DNA from: Solibaculum mannosilyticum
GTDB taxonomy: Bacteria; Bacillota; Clostridia; Oscillospirales; Acutalibacteraceae
DNA length: 64,000 nt
Reading direction: 5' to 3'
Assembly (NCBI RefSeq): GCF_015140235.1
Contig: NZ_AP023321.1
Location: 1,168,501 to 1,232,500 of the forward strand
In this document: in pieces, positions 24,729 to 35,192 of the stretch
Layout: every line of letters begins with the position of its first letter
Numbering within the stretch: position 1 is the stretch's first letter
Position numbers and translations under genes: made by a program
The notes under the pieces: model-generated
What the model was told of the DNA's origin: nothing
Seen by the model: only the letters and a program-made list of their open reading frames with translations
Databases searched by the model: none

Positions 24729-26846
24729 ATGTCTGACCATTATGACAATCCATCTTATTATACCAATCGAGAATTGTCTTGGCTGGAATTTAATCACCGC
24801 TGTATGATGGAAGCCCTCAATTCCAACAACCCTGTTTTTGAACAGATGAAGTTTCTTTCCATCACCAGCACCAATTTGGATGAATTTTTCATGATCCGAG
24901 TGGCCTCGGTACGGGACCAGCTGCAAGCTGGATACAAACGTCCGGATGCTTCTGGACTGACACCGGAACTTCAGCTAAAGCGCATTGGAAAACGCACACA
25001 TCAGATGATGAGCGATATGTATCGCATTTATCGCGACCACATTTTACCCGAACTGTGCAAAAATCATATCCGCATTCTGCATCCTGATGAGTTGAGCCGT
25101 AAGCAAAAGCATCAACTCGCGCTCTTTTTCGAGCATGAAGTTTATCCGGTGCTGACACCCATGGCAGCTGATTCCTCCCGCCCCTTCCCACTTATCTTGA
25201 ATAAAAGCCTCAACTTGGGCGTATTGTTAAAGGGAGAAGATGGCCAACCGGTATTTGCCACCGTTCAGGTGCCTTCTGTGCTGCCTCGGATGATTAAACT
25301 TCCCAGCGACGGTCCTGATACCGACTTTATCCTGCTGGAATCGGTCATTTCTCTTAACATTGGGCGGTTGTTTGAAGGATGGGAGGTCATTTCCTGTACT
25401 CCCTATCGCATCACCCGCAATGCCGACCTTTCCTTTGAAGAGGAGGGCGCTGAGGATCTGCTCCAAGAGATCAAGCGGTCCTTGCGTATGCGTAAGTGGG
25501 GTTCGGTCATCCGTTTGGAAATCGATCATGAGGCCGATGCACGTATGCTGGGGATTCTGCGCCGTGAGCTGGAGGTCACAGAAGATGAAATCTTCCGCAT
25601 CCATGGTCCGTTGAATCTGGATTTTTTGATGAAGCAGCTTTACGGTATCCCTGGCTTTGATCATTTGCGCTATCGGCCGTATATTCCGGAAGTGCCGGAT
25701 CAATTCCGCAATTACAAAAGTATCTTCGACTGCATCAGTCATGGCGATGTCCTCCTTCACCATCCCTATGAGAGCTTCCTACCGGTGGTGAAATTCTTGG
25801 AGGAAGCGGCCTCAGATCCTCAGGTATTGGCCATCAAGCAGACGCTTTATCGTGTCAGTGGGAATTCTCCTATCGTCAACGCTTTGGCAAAAGCCGCGGA
25901 ATCCGGCAAACAGGTGACGGTGCTTCTGGAGGTCAAAGCCCGTTTTGACGAAGAAAACAACATCCAGTGGGGACTGCGTCTGGAGAAGGCCGGATGCCAC
26001 GTCATCTACGGTCTCCCCGGCCTCAAGACCCACAGTAAAATTACCCTGATTGTGCGCAGAGAACAGCAATCCATGAAACGCTATGTCCATCTTGGAACCG
26101 GAAATTACAACGATGTCACCGCTAAAATTTATACCGACTACAGTCTCTTTACCTGTGATGAGCAAATTGGTTCCGATGCATCGGCCTTTTTCAATACATT
26201 GACAGGTTATTCCGCACCGCCTGAGATGAATAAATTGGTTTCGGCACCGGTACGTCTGCGCCCCTATCTCACAAGGCTCATCGAGAACGAGCGTCAAAAT
26301 GCCCTTCGCGGTGAACATGGTGAGATTTTTGCAAAAATGAATTCACTGGTGGATGCCGATCTGATTCAAGAACTCTATCGTGCATCCAGTGCCGGCGTTA
26401 AGATCCGCCTTCTAATCCGCGGTATTTGTTGTTTACGTCCGGGAATCAAGGGTGTCAGTGAAAACATCGAAGTGCACTCCATTGTAGGACGCTTCTTGGA
26501 ACACAGCCGTGTTTACCGTTTCCACAACGGTGGGCAACCGGAACTTTATCTCTCCAGCGCCGATATGATGCCGCGCAACATGGACCGCCGTGTGGAATTG
26601 CTTTTCCCCGTCGAGACAGAAGGACTGTCCCAGCGTATTATGCAGGATATGGAGCTTTATTGGGAGGATACGGCTCAGACTTCTCTTCTTAATTCCGATG
26701 GCACATATCAAAAGCTTACCCCTGATAAGCAGCACTACTTTAATGCACAAGAAAATATGATTTTGGATTGGGAACCGGTACATTCAGCCGTTCTCCCTTC
26801 CGAGATAGAAAATGAATCGGACGAAGAAACAGATCCTGCAAAATAA
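24729..26846 (+). CDS. ppk1: polyphosphate kinase Ppk1
   Basis: Makes polyphosphate from ATP. The 705 residues show the N-terminal domain (YYTNRELSWLEFNHR), the head domain and the catalytic C-terminal domains with GLKTHSKITLIVRRE and YVHLGTGNYND, which hold the conserved histidines, plus RFDEENNIQW. ATG 24729 follows AAGGAG. It is followed after 38 bp by mntP on the same strand with no terminator between. An AT-rich 250-bp gap upstream holds the promoter; no clear hexamer pair was chosen. Confidence 0.96.
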   Translation: MSDHYDNPSYYTNRELSWLEFNHRCMMEALNSNNPVFEQMKFLSITSTNLDEFFMIRVASVRDQLQAGYKRPDASGLTPELQLKRIGKRTHQMMSDMYRIYRDHILPELCKNHIRILHPDELSRKQKHQLALFFEHEVYPVLTPMAADSSRPFPLILNKSLNLGVLLKGEDGQPVFATVQVPSVLPRMIKLPSDGPDTDFILLESVISLNIGRLFEGWEVISCTPYRITRNADLSFEEEGAEDLLQEIKRSLRMRKWGSVIRLEIDHEADARMLGILRRELEVTEDEIFRIHGPLNLDFLMKQLYGIPGFDHLRYRPYIPEVPDQFRNYKSIFDCISHGDVLLHHPYESFLPVVKFLEEAASDPQVLAIKQTLYRVSGNSPIVNALAKAAESGKQVTVLLEVKARFDEENNIQWGLRLEKAGCHVIYGLPGLKTHSKITLIVRREQQSMKRYVHLGTGNYNDVTAKIYTDYSLFTCDEQIGSDASAFFNTLTGYSAPPEMNKLVSAPVRLRPYLTRLIENERQNALRGEHGEIFAKMNSLVDADLIQELYRASSAGVKIRLLIRGICCLRPGIKGVSENIEVHSIVGRFLEHSRVYRFHNGGQPELYLSSADMMPRNMDRRVELLFPVETEGLSQRIMQDMELYWEDTAQTSLLNSDGTYQKLTPDKQHYFNAQENMILDWEPVHSAVLPSEIENESDEETDPAK

Positions 26847-26884
26847 AAGAGGCGTAATAGGCCTCGGTAGGAGAGGTTTCAGCT

Positions 26885-27454
26885 ATGGGGTTTCTCGGCA
26901 TTTTCCTAATGGCATTGGGTCTTTCCATGGATGCTTTCACTGTTTCAGTCAGCAACGGACTATGTACACGAAATTTAAGAGTATCCCACGCTGTTAAGAT
27001 TGCTTTCAGCTTCGGCTTTTTTCAAGCGTTAATGCCTATTATCGGATACTATGCCGGCATTACATTAAGCGGATACCTGCAAAATGTCAGTTATTGGGTT
27101 GCTTTTGGTCTCCTGACGAGTATCGGTATTAAAATGATTTATGAGACTTTAAAAAAGATTCAAAGCGATCAATGCTTTAGCCGAGACCCCATAAGCTTCA
27201 AAATGCTGCTGCTGCTTTCCATAGCCACTAGCATCGACGCCCTGGCTGTAGGAATCAGCTTGGCATTGGTAGATCAAACTGACATTGGATTGGCAGCCGG
27301 TGTTATTGGTACGGTAACCTTTTTTGTTTGTCTGGCAGGGGTATACATAGGCAAACGATTTGGTACAGTATTTGAAAAAAAGGCGGAGATTATCGGTGGC
27401 CTTCTGTTGATTGGAATAGGGGTTAAGATCCTAATAGAGGGTTTATTGGGATGA
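26885..27454 (+). CDS. mntP: manganese efflux pump MntP
   Basis: Membrane exporter of Mn(II). The 189 residues form six membrane segments with the two conserved acidic motifs GLSMDAFTVSVSNG and ATSIDALAVGISLA, the internal repeat typical of MntP. The last segment ends GIGVKILIEGLLG. No yybP-ykoY-type riboswitch fits in the 38-bp gap after ppk1, so expression probably depends on the ppk1 transcript. A strong terminator follows. Confidence 0.92.
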   Translation: MGFLGIFLMALGLSMDAFTVSVSNGLCTRNLRVSHAVKIAFSFGFFQALMPIIGYYAGITLSGYLQNVSYWVAFGLLTSIGIKMIYETLKKIQSDQCFSRDPISFKMLLLLSIATSIDALAVGISLALVDQTDIGLAAGVIGTVTFFVCLAGVYIGKRFGTVFEKKAEIIGGLLLIGIGVKILIEGLLG

Positions 27455-27480
27455 TTTCCCCTTTTTATGATTTTGGATTT

Positions 27481-27535
27481 AAAGCCTTTCTCAAAGCTCT
27501 ACTTTAGCAGAGTAGCGTCGTTTGAGAAAGGCTTT
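27481..27535 (+). terminator. terminator of the ppk1-mntP operon
   Basis: A perfect 15-bp inverted repeat, AAAGCCTTTCTCAAA (27481-27495) with its complement (27521-27535), followed by TTTTTT. The 25-nt loop contains a further CTCT/AGAG pairing. Confidence 0.88.
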
Positions 27536-27637
27536 TTTGCTGCCTCTGGATGGAAGAAAGGGAGAATCTGGCAAGTTCTCATGAGATATGATACAATGAA
27601 AGATATGAAGCCTATTTTGGAAAGAGAGTTGTCGCCT

Positions 27638-28411
27638 ATGTCACAAAGCCAGTCTAAACCGTCTTTGAAAACACGAATCGCCCTCATTGATGAAATCCGG
27701 GGATTTTGTATCTTGGCAATGATCCTCCACCACGCATTGTTTGATATCGTCTATCTGTTCAATGATTCCTGGTTTATGCCGCTGCTCCAATTTGCTGAGT
27801 CCATACGCATACCATTTGTATTCGCTTTTGTAGGAATTTCAGGATTGTCATCCCGCTTGTCCCACTCAAACGCCTTGCGCGGGGTCAAGCTTTTGGGAAT
27901 CGCCTTAGGCCTCACATTAGTGACATGGCTGGTCATGCCAGAGGAGCTGATTGTATTCGGCATCCTACATATGCTGGCCTTTTGTATGCTTATTTTTGCA
28001 TTGTTGCGCCCATTGCTCGACAAAGCTCCCACATGGTTGGGCATTGTGATTTGTCTGTTGTTGTTTGTGCTCACCAGTAATGTTGGAAACGGACAGCTTG
28101 GAATTCCAAACCTGCTCTACTGGCAAATTCCAGAACCAGTGATGCAATGCGAATGGCTCTTCCCCTTTGGAATCACGACCAGCGGATTTTATTCAGCCGA
28201 CTATTTTCCTCTTTTCCCCTGGTTATTCCTGTTCCTGGCCGGCTCGTATGTGGGAGTCTGGTTTAAAGAGGGACGTTATCCCAAATGGATGGCTCCCAAA
28301 CGCATCCCATTTTTGGACTTTGTGGGACGTCATACCTTGTGGGTGTACGTCATCCATCAGCCCATTGTGTACGGGATCCTCTATGTGATCTACAATTGCA
28401 ATTTAGCGTAA
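27638..28411 (+). CDS. DUF1624 / heparan-alpha-glucosaminide N-acetyltransferase-like membrane protein
   Basis: Polytopic membrane protein of the DUF1624 family, related to acyltransferases. RIALIDEIRGFCILAMILHH is the family's N-terminal signature with conserved Asp-Arg-Gly and a His pair; later segments include FAFVGISGL, FGILHMLAF, YFPLFPWLFLFLAGSYVG and LWVYVIHQPIVYGIL. No substrate can be assigned. ATG 27638 is chosen next to GGAAAGAGAG; in-frame ATGs at 27581, 27596 and 27605 are alternatives. tex follows after 17 bp. Confidence 0.82.
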   Translation: MSQSQSKPSLKTRIALIDEIRGFCILAMILHHALFDIVYLFNDSWFMPLLQFAESIRIPFVFAFVGISGLSSRLSHSNALRGVKLLGIALGLTLVTWLVMPEELIVFGILHMLAFCMLIFALLRPLLDKAPTWLGIVICLLLFVLTSNVGNGQLGIPNLLYWQIPEPVMQCEWLFPFGITTSGFYSADYFPLFPWLFLFLAGSYVGVWFKEGRYPKWMAPKRIPFLDFVGRHTLWVYVIHQPIVYGILYVIYNCNLA

Positions 28412-28428
28412 AGAAAGGTGTGTTTTGA

Positions 28429-30582
28429 TTGGATATTTTAGCTCTGTTAACCACGGAATTTCATTTGAAACCGTGGCAAGTAGAACATGCCGTCTCTCTC
28501 ATTGACCAAGGGAATACTATCCCGTTTATCGCACGGTACCGAAAAGAACAAACCGGGTCTTTGGACGACCAAGTGCTTCGTGAGCTGGATCAGAGACTTC
28601 ATTATTTAAGAGGGCTTCAAAAACGCAAAGAAGAGGTCGCAGCGGCCATAGAACAATGTGGCGCTATGGACGATGCGTTAAAGGCCGCTTTGGATGGAGC
28701 TGTCACATTAGCGGAGGTGGAGGATCTCTACCGCCCCTATCGCCCAAAACGTCGGACCCGTGCGTCTATAGCTCGAGAAAAAGGTCTGGAGCCCTTAGCA
28801 AATCAGATCTTTTCACAGGATTCCCGCTGTCCAGATCCACTTACTTTGGCTGCCTCCTGTGTCAACGGAGAACTTGGAGTGGACACGCCGGAGGATGCAT
28901 TGCAAGGTGCTATGGACATCATCGCCGAGCAGCTTTCCGATGACGCTGTGATTCGTAAACTCCTGCGGTCCTTGATGATGGCGCAAGGGATTGTACGATC
29001 GGTAGCTTCGAAAGAGGAAGACTCGGTCTACCGTCTTTATTACGACTTCAGTGAACCGGTCCGCCGCATCCCAGGATACCGCGTCTTGGCAATCAACCGA
29101 GGGGAACGCGAGGAATATTTGAAAGTATCGGTGGATTTGGATCGTGTGAAAGGTCTTGCTATTCTATTTCAGCAGGCTGTCCGTGAAGGGAATTCTTGTA
29201 GCTCAGTTGTAAAAGCTGCGGCGGAGGATGCCTATGATCGCTTGATCTTCCCTTCGGTGGAGAGGGAAATCCGTGCAAGTCTGACCGAACGTGCGGATCA
29301 AGCGGCTATCGGTGTATTTTCCTCCAATTTACGGCGTATTTTGATGCAACCTCCTGTAAAAGGAAAACGAGTGATCGGATTGGATCCCGCTTACCGGACA
29401 GGCTGTAAAGTGGCGGTGGTGGATGAGACGGGAAGTATTTTGGATACGGCTGTCATTTATCCCACACCTCCCCACAACAAAAAAGAGGAAGCCGGTTCGA
29501 TTTTGAAATCTTTCGTTGAGCGATATAACGCCACAATCTTTTCCATCGGCAACGGGACGGCCTCACGGGAAACAGAGCTATTTGTGGCGCAGCTTCTTCC
29601 GGAATTGCCGGATGGTATGTCCTATATGGTGGTTAGTGAAGCCGGGGCATCTGTATATTCAGCCTCGAAGCTGGCGGCGCAAGAGCTCCCTCAATACGAT
29701 GTTTCCTTGCGCAGTGCTGCATCCATCGCCAGAAGACTCCAAGACCCTTTGGCTGAACTGGTGAAGATTGATCCCAAATCCATTGGAGTGGGCCAGTATC
29801 AGCACGATATGCCTCCCAAATTGCTGGATGAGGCCTTGGACGGTGTGGTCGAAAACTGTGTTAATACGGTAGGCGTGGACGTCAATACCGCATCCCCGGC
29901 ATTGCTCTCACATGTGGCGGGTCTTAACGCCACTGTAGCAAAAAATATTGTGCAATACCGAGGGGAAAACGGTGCATTCTCTTCTCGGACTCAGTTTAAA
30001 AAGGTTCCGAAGTTGGGGCCCCGTACCTTTGAACAATGCGCCGGCTTTTTAAGAATCCCAGAAAGTGCGGAGGTTTTAGACCGTACGGCTGTCCATCCGG
30101 AGTCCTATCAAGCGGCCAAACAGCTCCTAAAGATCTGTAAATATACTTCTGATGATGTCACATGCCAGAGGTTATCGGATCTTACGAGCCGTATTCAGAA
30201 GATGGGAGAACAAACGGTAGCGGATCAAATTGGGGTGGGCGTCCCAACCTTATGGGATATGGCGGCCGAACTGATGCGTCCGGGACGAGATCCCCGTGAC
30301 CAGCTTCCTCCTCCCCTGCTGCGCACCGACGTCATGGAAATGAGCGATTTGAAGCCGGGTATGGAACTGGATGGAACGGTACGCAATGTGGTAGACTTCG
30401 GCGCTTTTGTGGATATCGGCGTCCACCAGGACGGTCTGGTGCATATTTCTCAAATGGCAGACCGATACATCCGTCATCCCAGTGAGCTGTTGGCGGCAGG
30501 TGATATTGTAAAGGTACGGGTGTTGTCGGTAGATGTAGAGAAAAAACGAATCTCCTTGACGATGAAAACAGAAATAGGGTAA
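28429..30582 (+). CDS. tex: Tex-family S1 RNA-binding transcription accessory protein
   Basis: Nucleic-acid-binding factor acting on transcription complexes. The order is standard: N-terminal helical domain (IDQGNTIPFIARYRKEQTGS), YqgF-like fold (VIGLDPAYRTGCKVAVVDE), helix-hairpin-helix repeats (VDVNTASPALLSHVAGLN) and a C-terminal S1 domain (GMELDGTVRNVVDFGAFVDI). It starts with TTG at 28429, preceded by GAAAGGTG. The 717-residue length is typical. Confidence 0.95.
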   Translation: MDILALLTTEFHLKPWQVEHAVSLIDQGNTIPFIARYRKEQTGSLDDQVLRELDQRLHYLRGLQKRKEEVAAAIEQCGAMDDALKAALDGAVTLAEVEDLYRPYRPKRRTRASIAREKGLEPLANQIFSQDSRCPDPLTLAASCVNGELGVDTPEDALQGAMDIIAEQLSDDAVIRKLLRSLMMAQGIVRSVASKEEDSVYRLYYDFSEPVRRIPGYRVLAINRGEREEYLKVSVDLDRVKGLAILFQQAVREGNSCSSVVKAAAEDAYDRLIFPSVEREIRASLTERADQAAIGVFSSNLRRILMQPPVKGKRVIGLDPAYRTGCKVAVVDETGSILDTAVIYPTPPHNKKEEAGSILKSFVERYNATIFSIGNGTASRETELFVAQLLPELPDGMSYMVVSEAGASVYSASKLAAQELPQYDVSLRSAASIARRLQDPLAELVKIDPKSIGVGQYQHDMPPKLLDEALDGVVENCVNTVGVDVNTASPALLSHVAGLNATVAKNIVQYRGENGAFSSRTQFKKVPKLGPRTFEQCAGFLRIPESAEVLDRTAVHPESYQAAKQLLKICKYTSDDVTCQRLSDLTSRIQKMGEQTVADQIGVGVPTLWDMAAELMRPGRDPRDQLPPPLLRTDVMEMSDLKPGMELDGTVRNVVDFGAFVDIGVHQDGLVHISQMADRYIRHPSELLAAGDIVKVRVLSVDVEKKRISLTMKTEIG

Positions 30583-30585
30583 GCC

Positions 30586-30614
30586 TTGTCAAGTGGTGGC
30601 AATGCTGGTACAAT
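30586..30614 (+). promoter_or_regulatory. pyrB promoter
   Basis: TTGTCA (30586-30591) and TACAAT (30609-30614) are separated by 17 nt, placing the start about 30 nt before the pyrB start codon. The short leader contains no pyrR-type or other attenuator. Confidence 0.72.
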
Positions 30615-30648
30615 AAGAGACGGAAATTTTCAATGGGGGGAATTGTCA

Positions 30649-31722
30649 ATGACACCAAGGCATGTAATCGATTTGAATCAACTTTCCAAAGAGCAGTGGA
30701 TGGGGCTTCTCAAACTAGCACATGATATCAAAAAGCATCCCAGCCGCTACGATCAGGCTTGTAGAGGCAGGATCTTGGCCACGTTATTTTTTGAGCCGTC
30801 CACCCGCACCCAGATGTCCTTCCAGACAGCCATGCTGCGCTTAGGCGGTCGGATTATCGGGTTTGACAATCCAGAAAACTCATCGGTGTCAAAAGGAGAA
30901 AGTCTCAAGGATACGGTTCGTGTCGTCAGCGGATACGCCGATCTTATCGCCATGCGTCACCCCATGTCCGGAGCACCGAAAGCAGCGTCACTTTATTCCT
31001 GTGTTCCGATCATCAACGCCGGAGATGGAGGCCATCTTCATCCCACCCAAACGCTGACTGATTTGTTCACCCTCTATGAAGAAACCGGACGCTTGGATCA
31101 TCTCTGCATCGGCTGCTGTGGGGATCTGATGTATGGCCGGACGGTTCATTCCCTCATCAAGGCCATGAGCCGCTTTGAAGGCAATTCCTTTGTTTTGATT
31201 TCTACCCCCCAGTTGGGTGTACCCCAGTATATTAAGGATCGTCTGGAAGAGAAAAATATTCCTTACCAGGAGGTTAATACTTTAGAAGAAGCCATCCCCA
31301 TGCTGGATGTGCTCTACATGACTCGTATCCAGCAAGAGCGTTTCGCCTCAGAGGAAGAATATATGAGCCAGAAGGGCGTGTATGTGCTGGATGGAGAGAA
31401 ACTTAAATTAGCGAAATCCAGCCTAAAAATTCTGCATCCTCTCCCCCGGGTGGACGAGATTACCTACGAAGTAGACGATGATCCCCGTGCTGTGTATTTT
31501 GAGCAGACGGAATATGGCATGTATGCCCGGATGGCTTTGATGATGACCTTGATGGAGCAACATGGTGAACGGTGTTTAGAACCTGTTCCAGCCAGCACCC
31601 ATGATGTCCACTGCACTAATCCAGCGTGTATCACAAGCAGAGAGCACTACCTTCCCCATCTTTTTGAACAAAAGGGGAATCAATTGGTGTGCCGCTTCTG
31701 CGATGAACCGGTTCAGGAGTGA
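30649..31722 (+). CDS. pyrB: aspartate carbamoyltransferase with C-terminal PyrI-like zinc domain
   Basis: Second step of pyrimidine synthesis. Catalytic chain motifs: FFEPSTRTQMSF (carbamoyl phosphate), HPTQTLTDLF and ILHPLPRVDEI. The ATG at 30649 follows GGGGGG. Residues 315-357 add a tail with Cys322, 327, 348 and 351 in the C-x4-C, CxxC pattern of the zinc domain of the regulatory chain PyrI (HCTNPACITS and CRFCDE). The nucleotide-binding domain of PyrI is absent, so classic CTP regulation is not expected. No separate pyrI is in the window. Confidence 0.93.
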   Translation: MTPRHVIDLNQLSKEQWMGLLKLAHDIKKHPSRYDQACRGRILATLFFEPSTRTQMSFQTAMLRLGGRIIGFDNPENSSVSKGESLKDTVRVVSGYADLIAMRHPMSGAPKAASLYSCVPIINAGDGGHLHPTQTLTDLFTLYEETGRLDHLCIGCCGDLMYGRTVHSLIKAMSRFEGNSFVLISTPQLGVPQYIKDRLEEKNIPYQEVNTLEEAIPMLDVLYMTRIQQERFASEEEYMSQKGVYVLDGEKLKLAKSSLKILHPLPRVDEITYEVDDDPRAVYFEQTEYGMYARMALMMTLMEQHGERCLEPVPASTHDVHCTNPACITSREHYLPHLFEQKGNQLVCRFCDEPVQE

Positions 31723-31729
31723 CGAAAAC

Positions 31730-32278
31730 ATGCGTGTTCTTGTATTGTTTGGCTCACCAAAACGAGATAGACATACCGGTGAGTTGCTGGATGCTTTTTT
31801 AAAGCAGCTTCCTGTTCAAGCTCATGTGGAAGAATACCATTGTTTTTCTTCTCCCCTTGTTCCATGTGATGGATGTGGAGCCTGTGATGTACAGGGACAG
31901 TGTCGCCACCGGGACGGAGATGTTTTGTGGGACCAATTAGAACAGGCCGACGTTTTGATTGTGGCTACTCCAATTTATTTTATGTCCTATCCTGCACCCA
32001 TGAAAGCTGTGGTGGACCGACTTCAAAGATATTGGAGTATCCGGTTTGTGTTAGGAAAAAAGCCTACCATTCAGCGCCCGAAAAAGGGGTTCCTTTTGAC
32101 AACCAGTGGATCAGAAGGCGATCAAGCTGACGTAGTGCGCAGACAAACCAGAATGTTTTTTAGTATCTTAAACACCCATTTTTGTGGTGAAGTGGATTGG
32201 ACTCATACCGATAACGGGCGTTGGGACGATGCTTTGGAATCCAGGATAAAAGAGGCAATTTCTTGTTTACAAGAATAA
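31730..32278 (+). CDS. flavodoxin-family NAD(P)H-dependent oxidoreductase
   Basis: FMN-binding reductase. RVLVLFGSPKRDRHTGELLD is the flavin phosphate loop, PIYFMSYPAPMKAVVDRL the second signature. CDGCGACDVQGQC provides four cysteines like those of iron-sulfur flavoproteins, so an FeS cluster is possible. ATG 31730 follows AGGAGTG, 7 bp after the pyrB stop, hence co-transcribed. The physiological substrate is unknown. Confidence 0.85.
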   Translation: MRVLVLFGSPKRDRHTGELLDAFLKQLPVQAHVEEYHCFSSPLVPCDGCGACDVQGQCRHRDGDVLWDQLEQADVLIVATPIYFMSYPAPMKAVVDRLQRYWSIRFVLGKKPTIQRPKKGFLLTTSGSEGDQADVVRRQTRMFFSILNTHFCGEVDWTHTDNGRWDDALESRIKEAISCLQE

Positions 32279-32280
32279 AA

Positions 32281-32316
32281 AGATCCAGCAGGTCATTTGA
32301 TCTGCTGGATCTTTTT
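32281..32316. terminator. bidirectional terminator between the reductase and uvrA
   Basis: AGATCCAGCAG (32281-32291) and CTGCTGGATCT (32302-32312) form a perfect 11-bp stem with T-runs on both strands. Confidence 0.88.
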
Positions 32317-32322
32317 GTGTGT

Positions 32323-35160
32323 TTATTCCTCTGAAGGATTGAGAATCTTAGAAAGATATTGACCCGTGTAGGATGATTCTGTTTGCGCCACTTTTTCTGG
32401 CGTACCGCACACTACAATCTGACCGCCTTGATCGCCGCCTTCTGGACCAAGGTCAATGATATAATCAGCGGTTTTAATCACATCTAGGTTGTGCTCAATG
32501 ACGACCACTGTATTACCAGCATCCACAAGCTTTTGCAATACATCGATCAAACGGTGAACGTCGGCAATGTGAAGTCCTGTAGTAGGCTCGTCCAGAATGT
32601 AGATGGTGCGCCCAGTGGAGCGGCGGGATAACTCGGTGGCTAATTTGATACGCTGCGCTTCGCCGCCAGATAACGTCGTAGACGGTTGACCGATTTTAAT
32701 ATACCCCAGTCCCACATCGTAGAGAGTTTGGAGCTTTCGCTGAATACGGGGAATATTGCTGAAAAATTCCAAACCCTCTTCCACCGTCATCTCCAGAACA
32801 TCGTGAATACTTTTCCCCTTGTATTTGACTTCCAAAGTCTCACGGTTATATCGCTTTCCTTTACACACCTCACAAGGGACGTAGACATCAGGTAAAAAAT
32901 GCATTTCGATCTTTAGGATACCGTCGCCTTGACAAGCTTCACAGCGTCCGCCTTTGATATTGAAAGAAAAACGTCCGGCTGAAAAACCTCTCATTTTGGC
33001 ATCCTGCGTGGAGGCGTAAAGCTCACGGATAAAGTTAAACATACCTGTATAGGTAGCAGGATTGGAACGGGGGGTACGTCCGATAGGAGACTGGTCGATA
33101 TCGATGACCTTATCCAAGAATTCCAGCCCCTGGATTTCCTTGTGAGCCCCCGGCACATGCTTTGCACCATTGAGTTTAGATGCGAGGGTTTTATAGAGCA
33201 CTTCATTGATAAGAGAGGATTTGCCGGAACCGGATACGCCAGTAATACAAGTAAATGTACCGAGCGGGATATCCACATTTACATTTTGCAGATTGTTCTG
33301 AGTAGCGCCTACAACACGAAGCATGTTGCCGTTGCCCTTCCGCCTCTCTTTTGGAACGGGGATACTCCGTTTTCCACTGAGATACTGGCCTGTAATAGAA
33401 CGTTCGCAGGCTTTGATGTCTTCTACCGTACCGGAGCACACAACCTCTCCCCCATGGATCCCTGCACCCGGACCGATATCGACGATCCAATCGGCGGCAT
33501 ACATGGTATCCTCGTCGTGCTCTACTACAATTAAGCTGTTGCCTAAATCACGCAGATGCTTTAACGTAGCCAGTAGTTTATCATTGTCCCTTTGATGCAA
33601 GCCGATAGACGGCTCATCCAAGATATAGAGAACGCCCATCAGAGAGGAACCAATCTGAGTGGCCAGCCGGATACGCTGACTTTCTCCGCCGCTGAGGGTA
33701 CCAGATTGACGGGTGAGGGTCAAGTAGTTGAGTCCCACGCTTTCCAAAAATCCAAGACGTTCGGAAATTTCCTTTAGAATCCGTTTGCCGATCATGCGTT
33801 CCCGTTCCGTGAGCTGGAGGTTACGGATAAATTCCAATTCTTTTGTGATGGACATAGAGCAGAATTCATGGATGTTCAGTCCCCCGATGGTGACAGCCAA
33901 CGATTCCGGCTTTAACCGCAATCCATGGCAATCCGGACATGGCATGGAACTCATATAGGATTCAATCTCTTCTTTCATCCAGGAACTATTGGTTTCCCGA
34001 TACCGACGCTCTAAATTGGTCACGATGCCCTCAAAAGCGGTTTCGTAGGTACCTGACCCATACTCCATAGTGCGGGTCATCTTTAGCTTTTTGCCTTTGG
34101 TGCCGTAGAGGATGGCATCTACCGCCTGCTTGGACATTTCACAAATGGGGGTGTCCAGTGTAAACCCATATTCTTTTCCCAAGGCCTCAAAGTACATTCG
34201 GCTGATAGTTCCGCTGTCGGAAGTAGACCAACCGCTGGCTTTGATGGCGCCTTGAGCGATAGAAAGAGTTTTATCAGGTAAAATCAGCTTGGGATCTACC
34301 TTCATAAAGATGCCCATACCGGTACAAGTGGGACAAGCCCCGAAAGGGTTGTTAAAGGAAAACATTCGTGGAGTCAGTTCCTCCACGCTAATACCGTGCT
34401 CTGGACAAGCGTAATTCTGTGAAAATGTCAGCTCTTTGCCGCCGATCACATCCACCGAAGCGATCCCCCCTGCCAAAGCAGTGGCCGTCTCCATGGAGTC
34501 GGCCAGACGTCCCCGGATATCCGGACGCACAACCAGGCGATCCACCACAATTTCAATAGTATGTTTTTTATTTTTTTCCGGTTTGATGGTTTCAGAAAGA
34601 TCGTAGAGAATGCCATCCACTCGTACCCGCACAAAACCTGATTTTCGTGCTGCATCGAATTCTTTGGCATGTTCCCCTTTGCGTCCACGCACCACTGGAG
34701 CTAAAATTTGAATTTTGGTATTTTCTGGCAGAGCCATTACCTGATCCACAATCTGATCAATGGTCTGCTGCTTGATCTCACGGCCGCAGATAGGACAATG
34801 CGGGATACCAATGCGGGCGTAAAGCAGACGGAGATAGTCATAAATTTCAGTCACTGTGCCGACAGTAGAACGGGGATTTTTAGACGTTGTTTTTTGGTCG
34901 ATGGAGATGGCCGGGGACAAGCCTTCGATAAGATCCACATCAGGCTTGTCCATCTGACCAAGGAACTGGCGGGCGTAAGACGAGAGAGATTCCACATATC
35001 GACGTTGTCCCTCTGCATAAACGGTATCAAACGCCAAAGAGGATTTGCCGGAACCGGAAAGGCCGGTAAAAACCACCAGCTTATCTCGTGGGATGGTTAG
35101 ATTGATGTCTTTTAAATTGTGTTCCCGTGCACCTTTGATGGTCAAACGATCTAATGACAA
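32323..35160 (-). CDS. uvrA: excinuclease ABC subunit A (UvrA)
   Basis: Damage-recognition ATPase of nucleotide excision repair. Two ABC modules: Walker [14 protein letters not shown] and [13 protein letters not shown], signatures [13 protein letters not shown] and [13 protein letters not shown], and Walker B segments [12 protein letters not shown] and [12 protein letters not shown]. Zinc modules are visible (CPEHG with [12 protein letters not shown] with CEVC). Start is TTG at 35160, 9 nt after GGAGG; a stop lies just upstream in frame, so no longer form is possible. Length 945. It follows uvrB by 32 bp. Confidence 0.97.
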   Translation of the reverse strand: MSLDRLTIKGAREHNLKDINLTIPRDKLVVFTGLSGSGKSSLAFDTVYAEGQRRYVESLSSYARQFLGQMDKPDVDLIEGLSPAISIDQKTTSKNPRSTVGTVTEIYDYLRLLYARIGIPHCPICGREIKQQTIDQIVDQVMALPENTKIQILAPVVRGRKGEHAKEFDAARKSGFVRVRVDGILYDLSETIKPEKNKKHTIEIVVDRLVVRPDIRGRLADSMETATALAGGIASVDVIGGKELTFSQNYACPEHGISVEELTPRMFSFNNPFGACPTCTGMGIFMKVDPKLILPDKTLSIAQGAIKASGWSTSDSGTISRMYFEALGKEYGFTLDTPICEMSKQAVDAILYGTKGKKLKMTRTMEYGSGTYETAFEGIVTNLERRYRETNSSWMKEEIESYMSSMPCPDCHGLRLKPESLAVTIGGLNIHEFCSMSITKELEFIRNLQLTERERMIGKRILKEISERLGFLESVGLNYLTLTRQSGTLSGGESQRIRLATQIGSSLMGVLYILDEPSIGLHQRDNDKLLATLKHLRDLGNSLIVVEHDEDTMYAADWIVDIGPGAGIHGGEVVCSGTVEDIKACERSITGQYLSGKRSIPVPKERRKGNGNMLRVVGATQNNLQNVNVDIPLGTFTCITGVSGSGKSSLINEVLYKTLASKLNGAKHVPGAHKEIQGLEFLDKVIDIDQSPIGRTPRSNPATYTGMFNFIRELYASTQDAKMRGFSAGRFSFNIKGGRCEACQGDGILKIEMHFLPDVYVPCEVCKGKRYNRETLEVKYKGKSIHDVLEMTVEEGLEFFSNIPRIQRKLQTLYDVGLGYIKIGQPSTTLSGGEAQRIKLATELSRRSTGRTIYILDEPTTGLHIADVHRLIDVLQKLVDAGNTVVVIEHNLDVIKTADYIIDLGPEGGDQGGQIVVCGTPEKVAQTESSYTGQYLSKILNPSEE

Positions 35161-35192
35161 TGTTCATTCCTCCACACCTAAATGGCTTGCTG

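Noticed and set aside
26847-26884. Possible manganese riboswitch before mntP
   Set aside because: The gap is only 38 nt, too short for a yybP-ykoY element.
28656-28943. 95-codon frame inside tex
   Set aside because: Same-strand out-of-frame shadow; unlike the frame in the methyltransferase it shows no family-like pattern or start signal.
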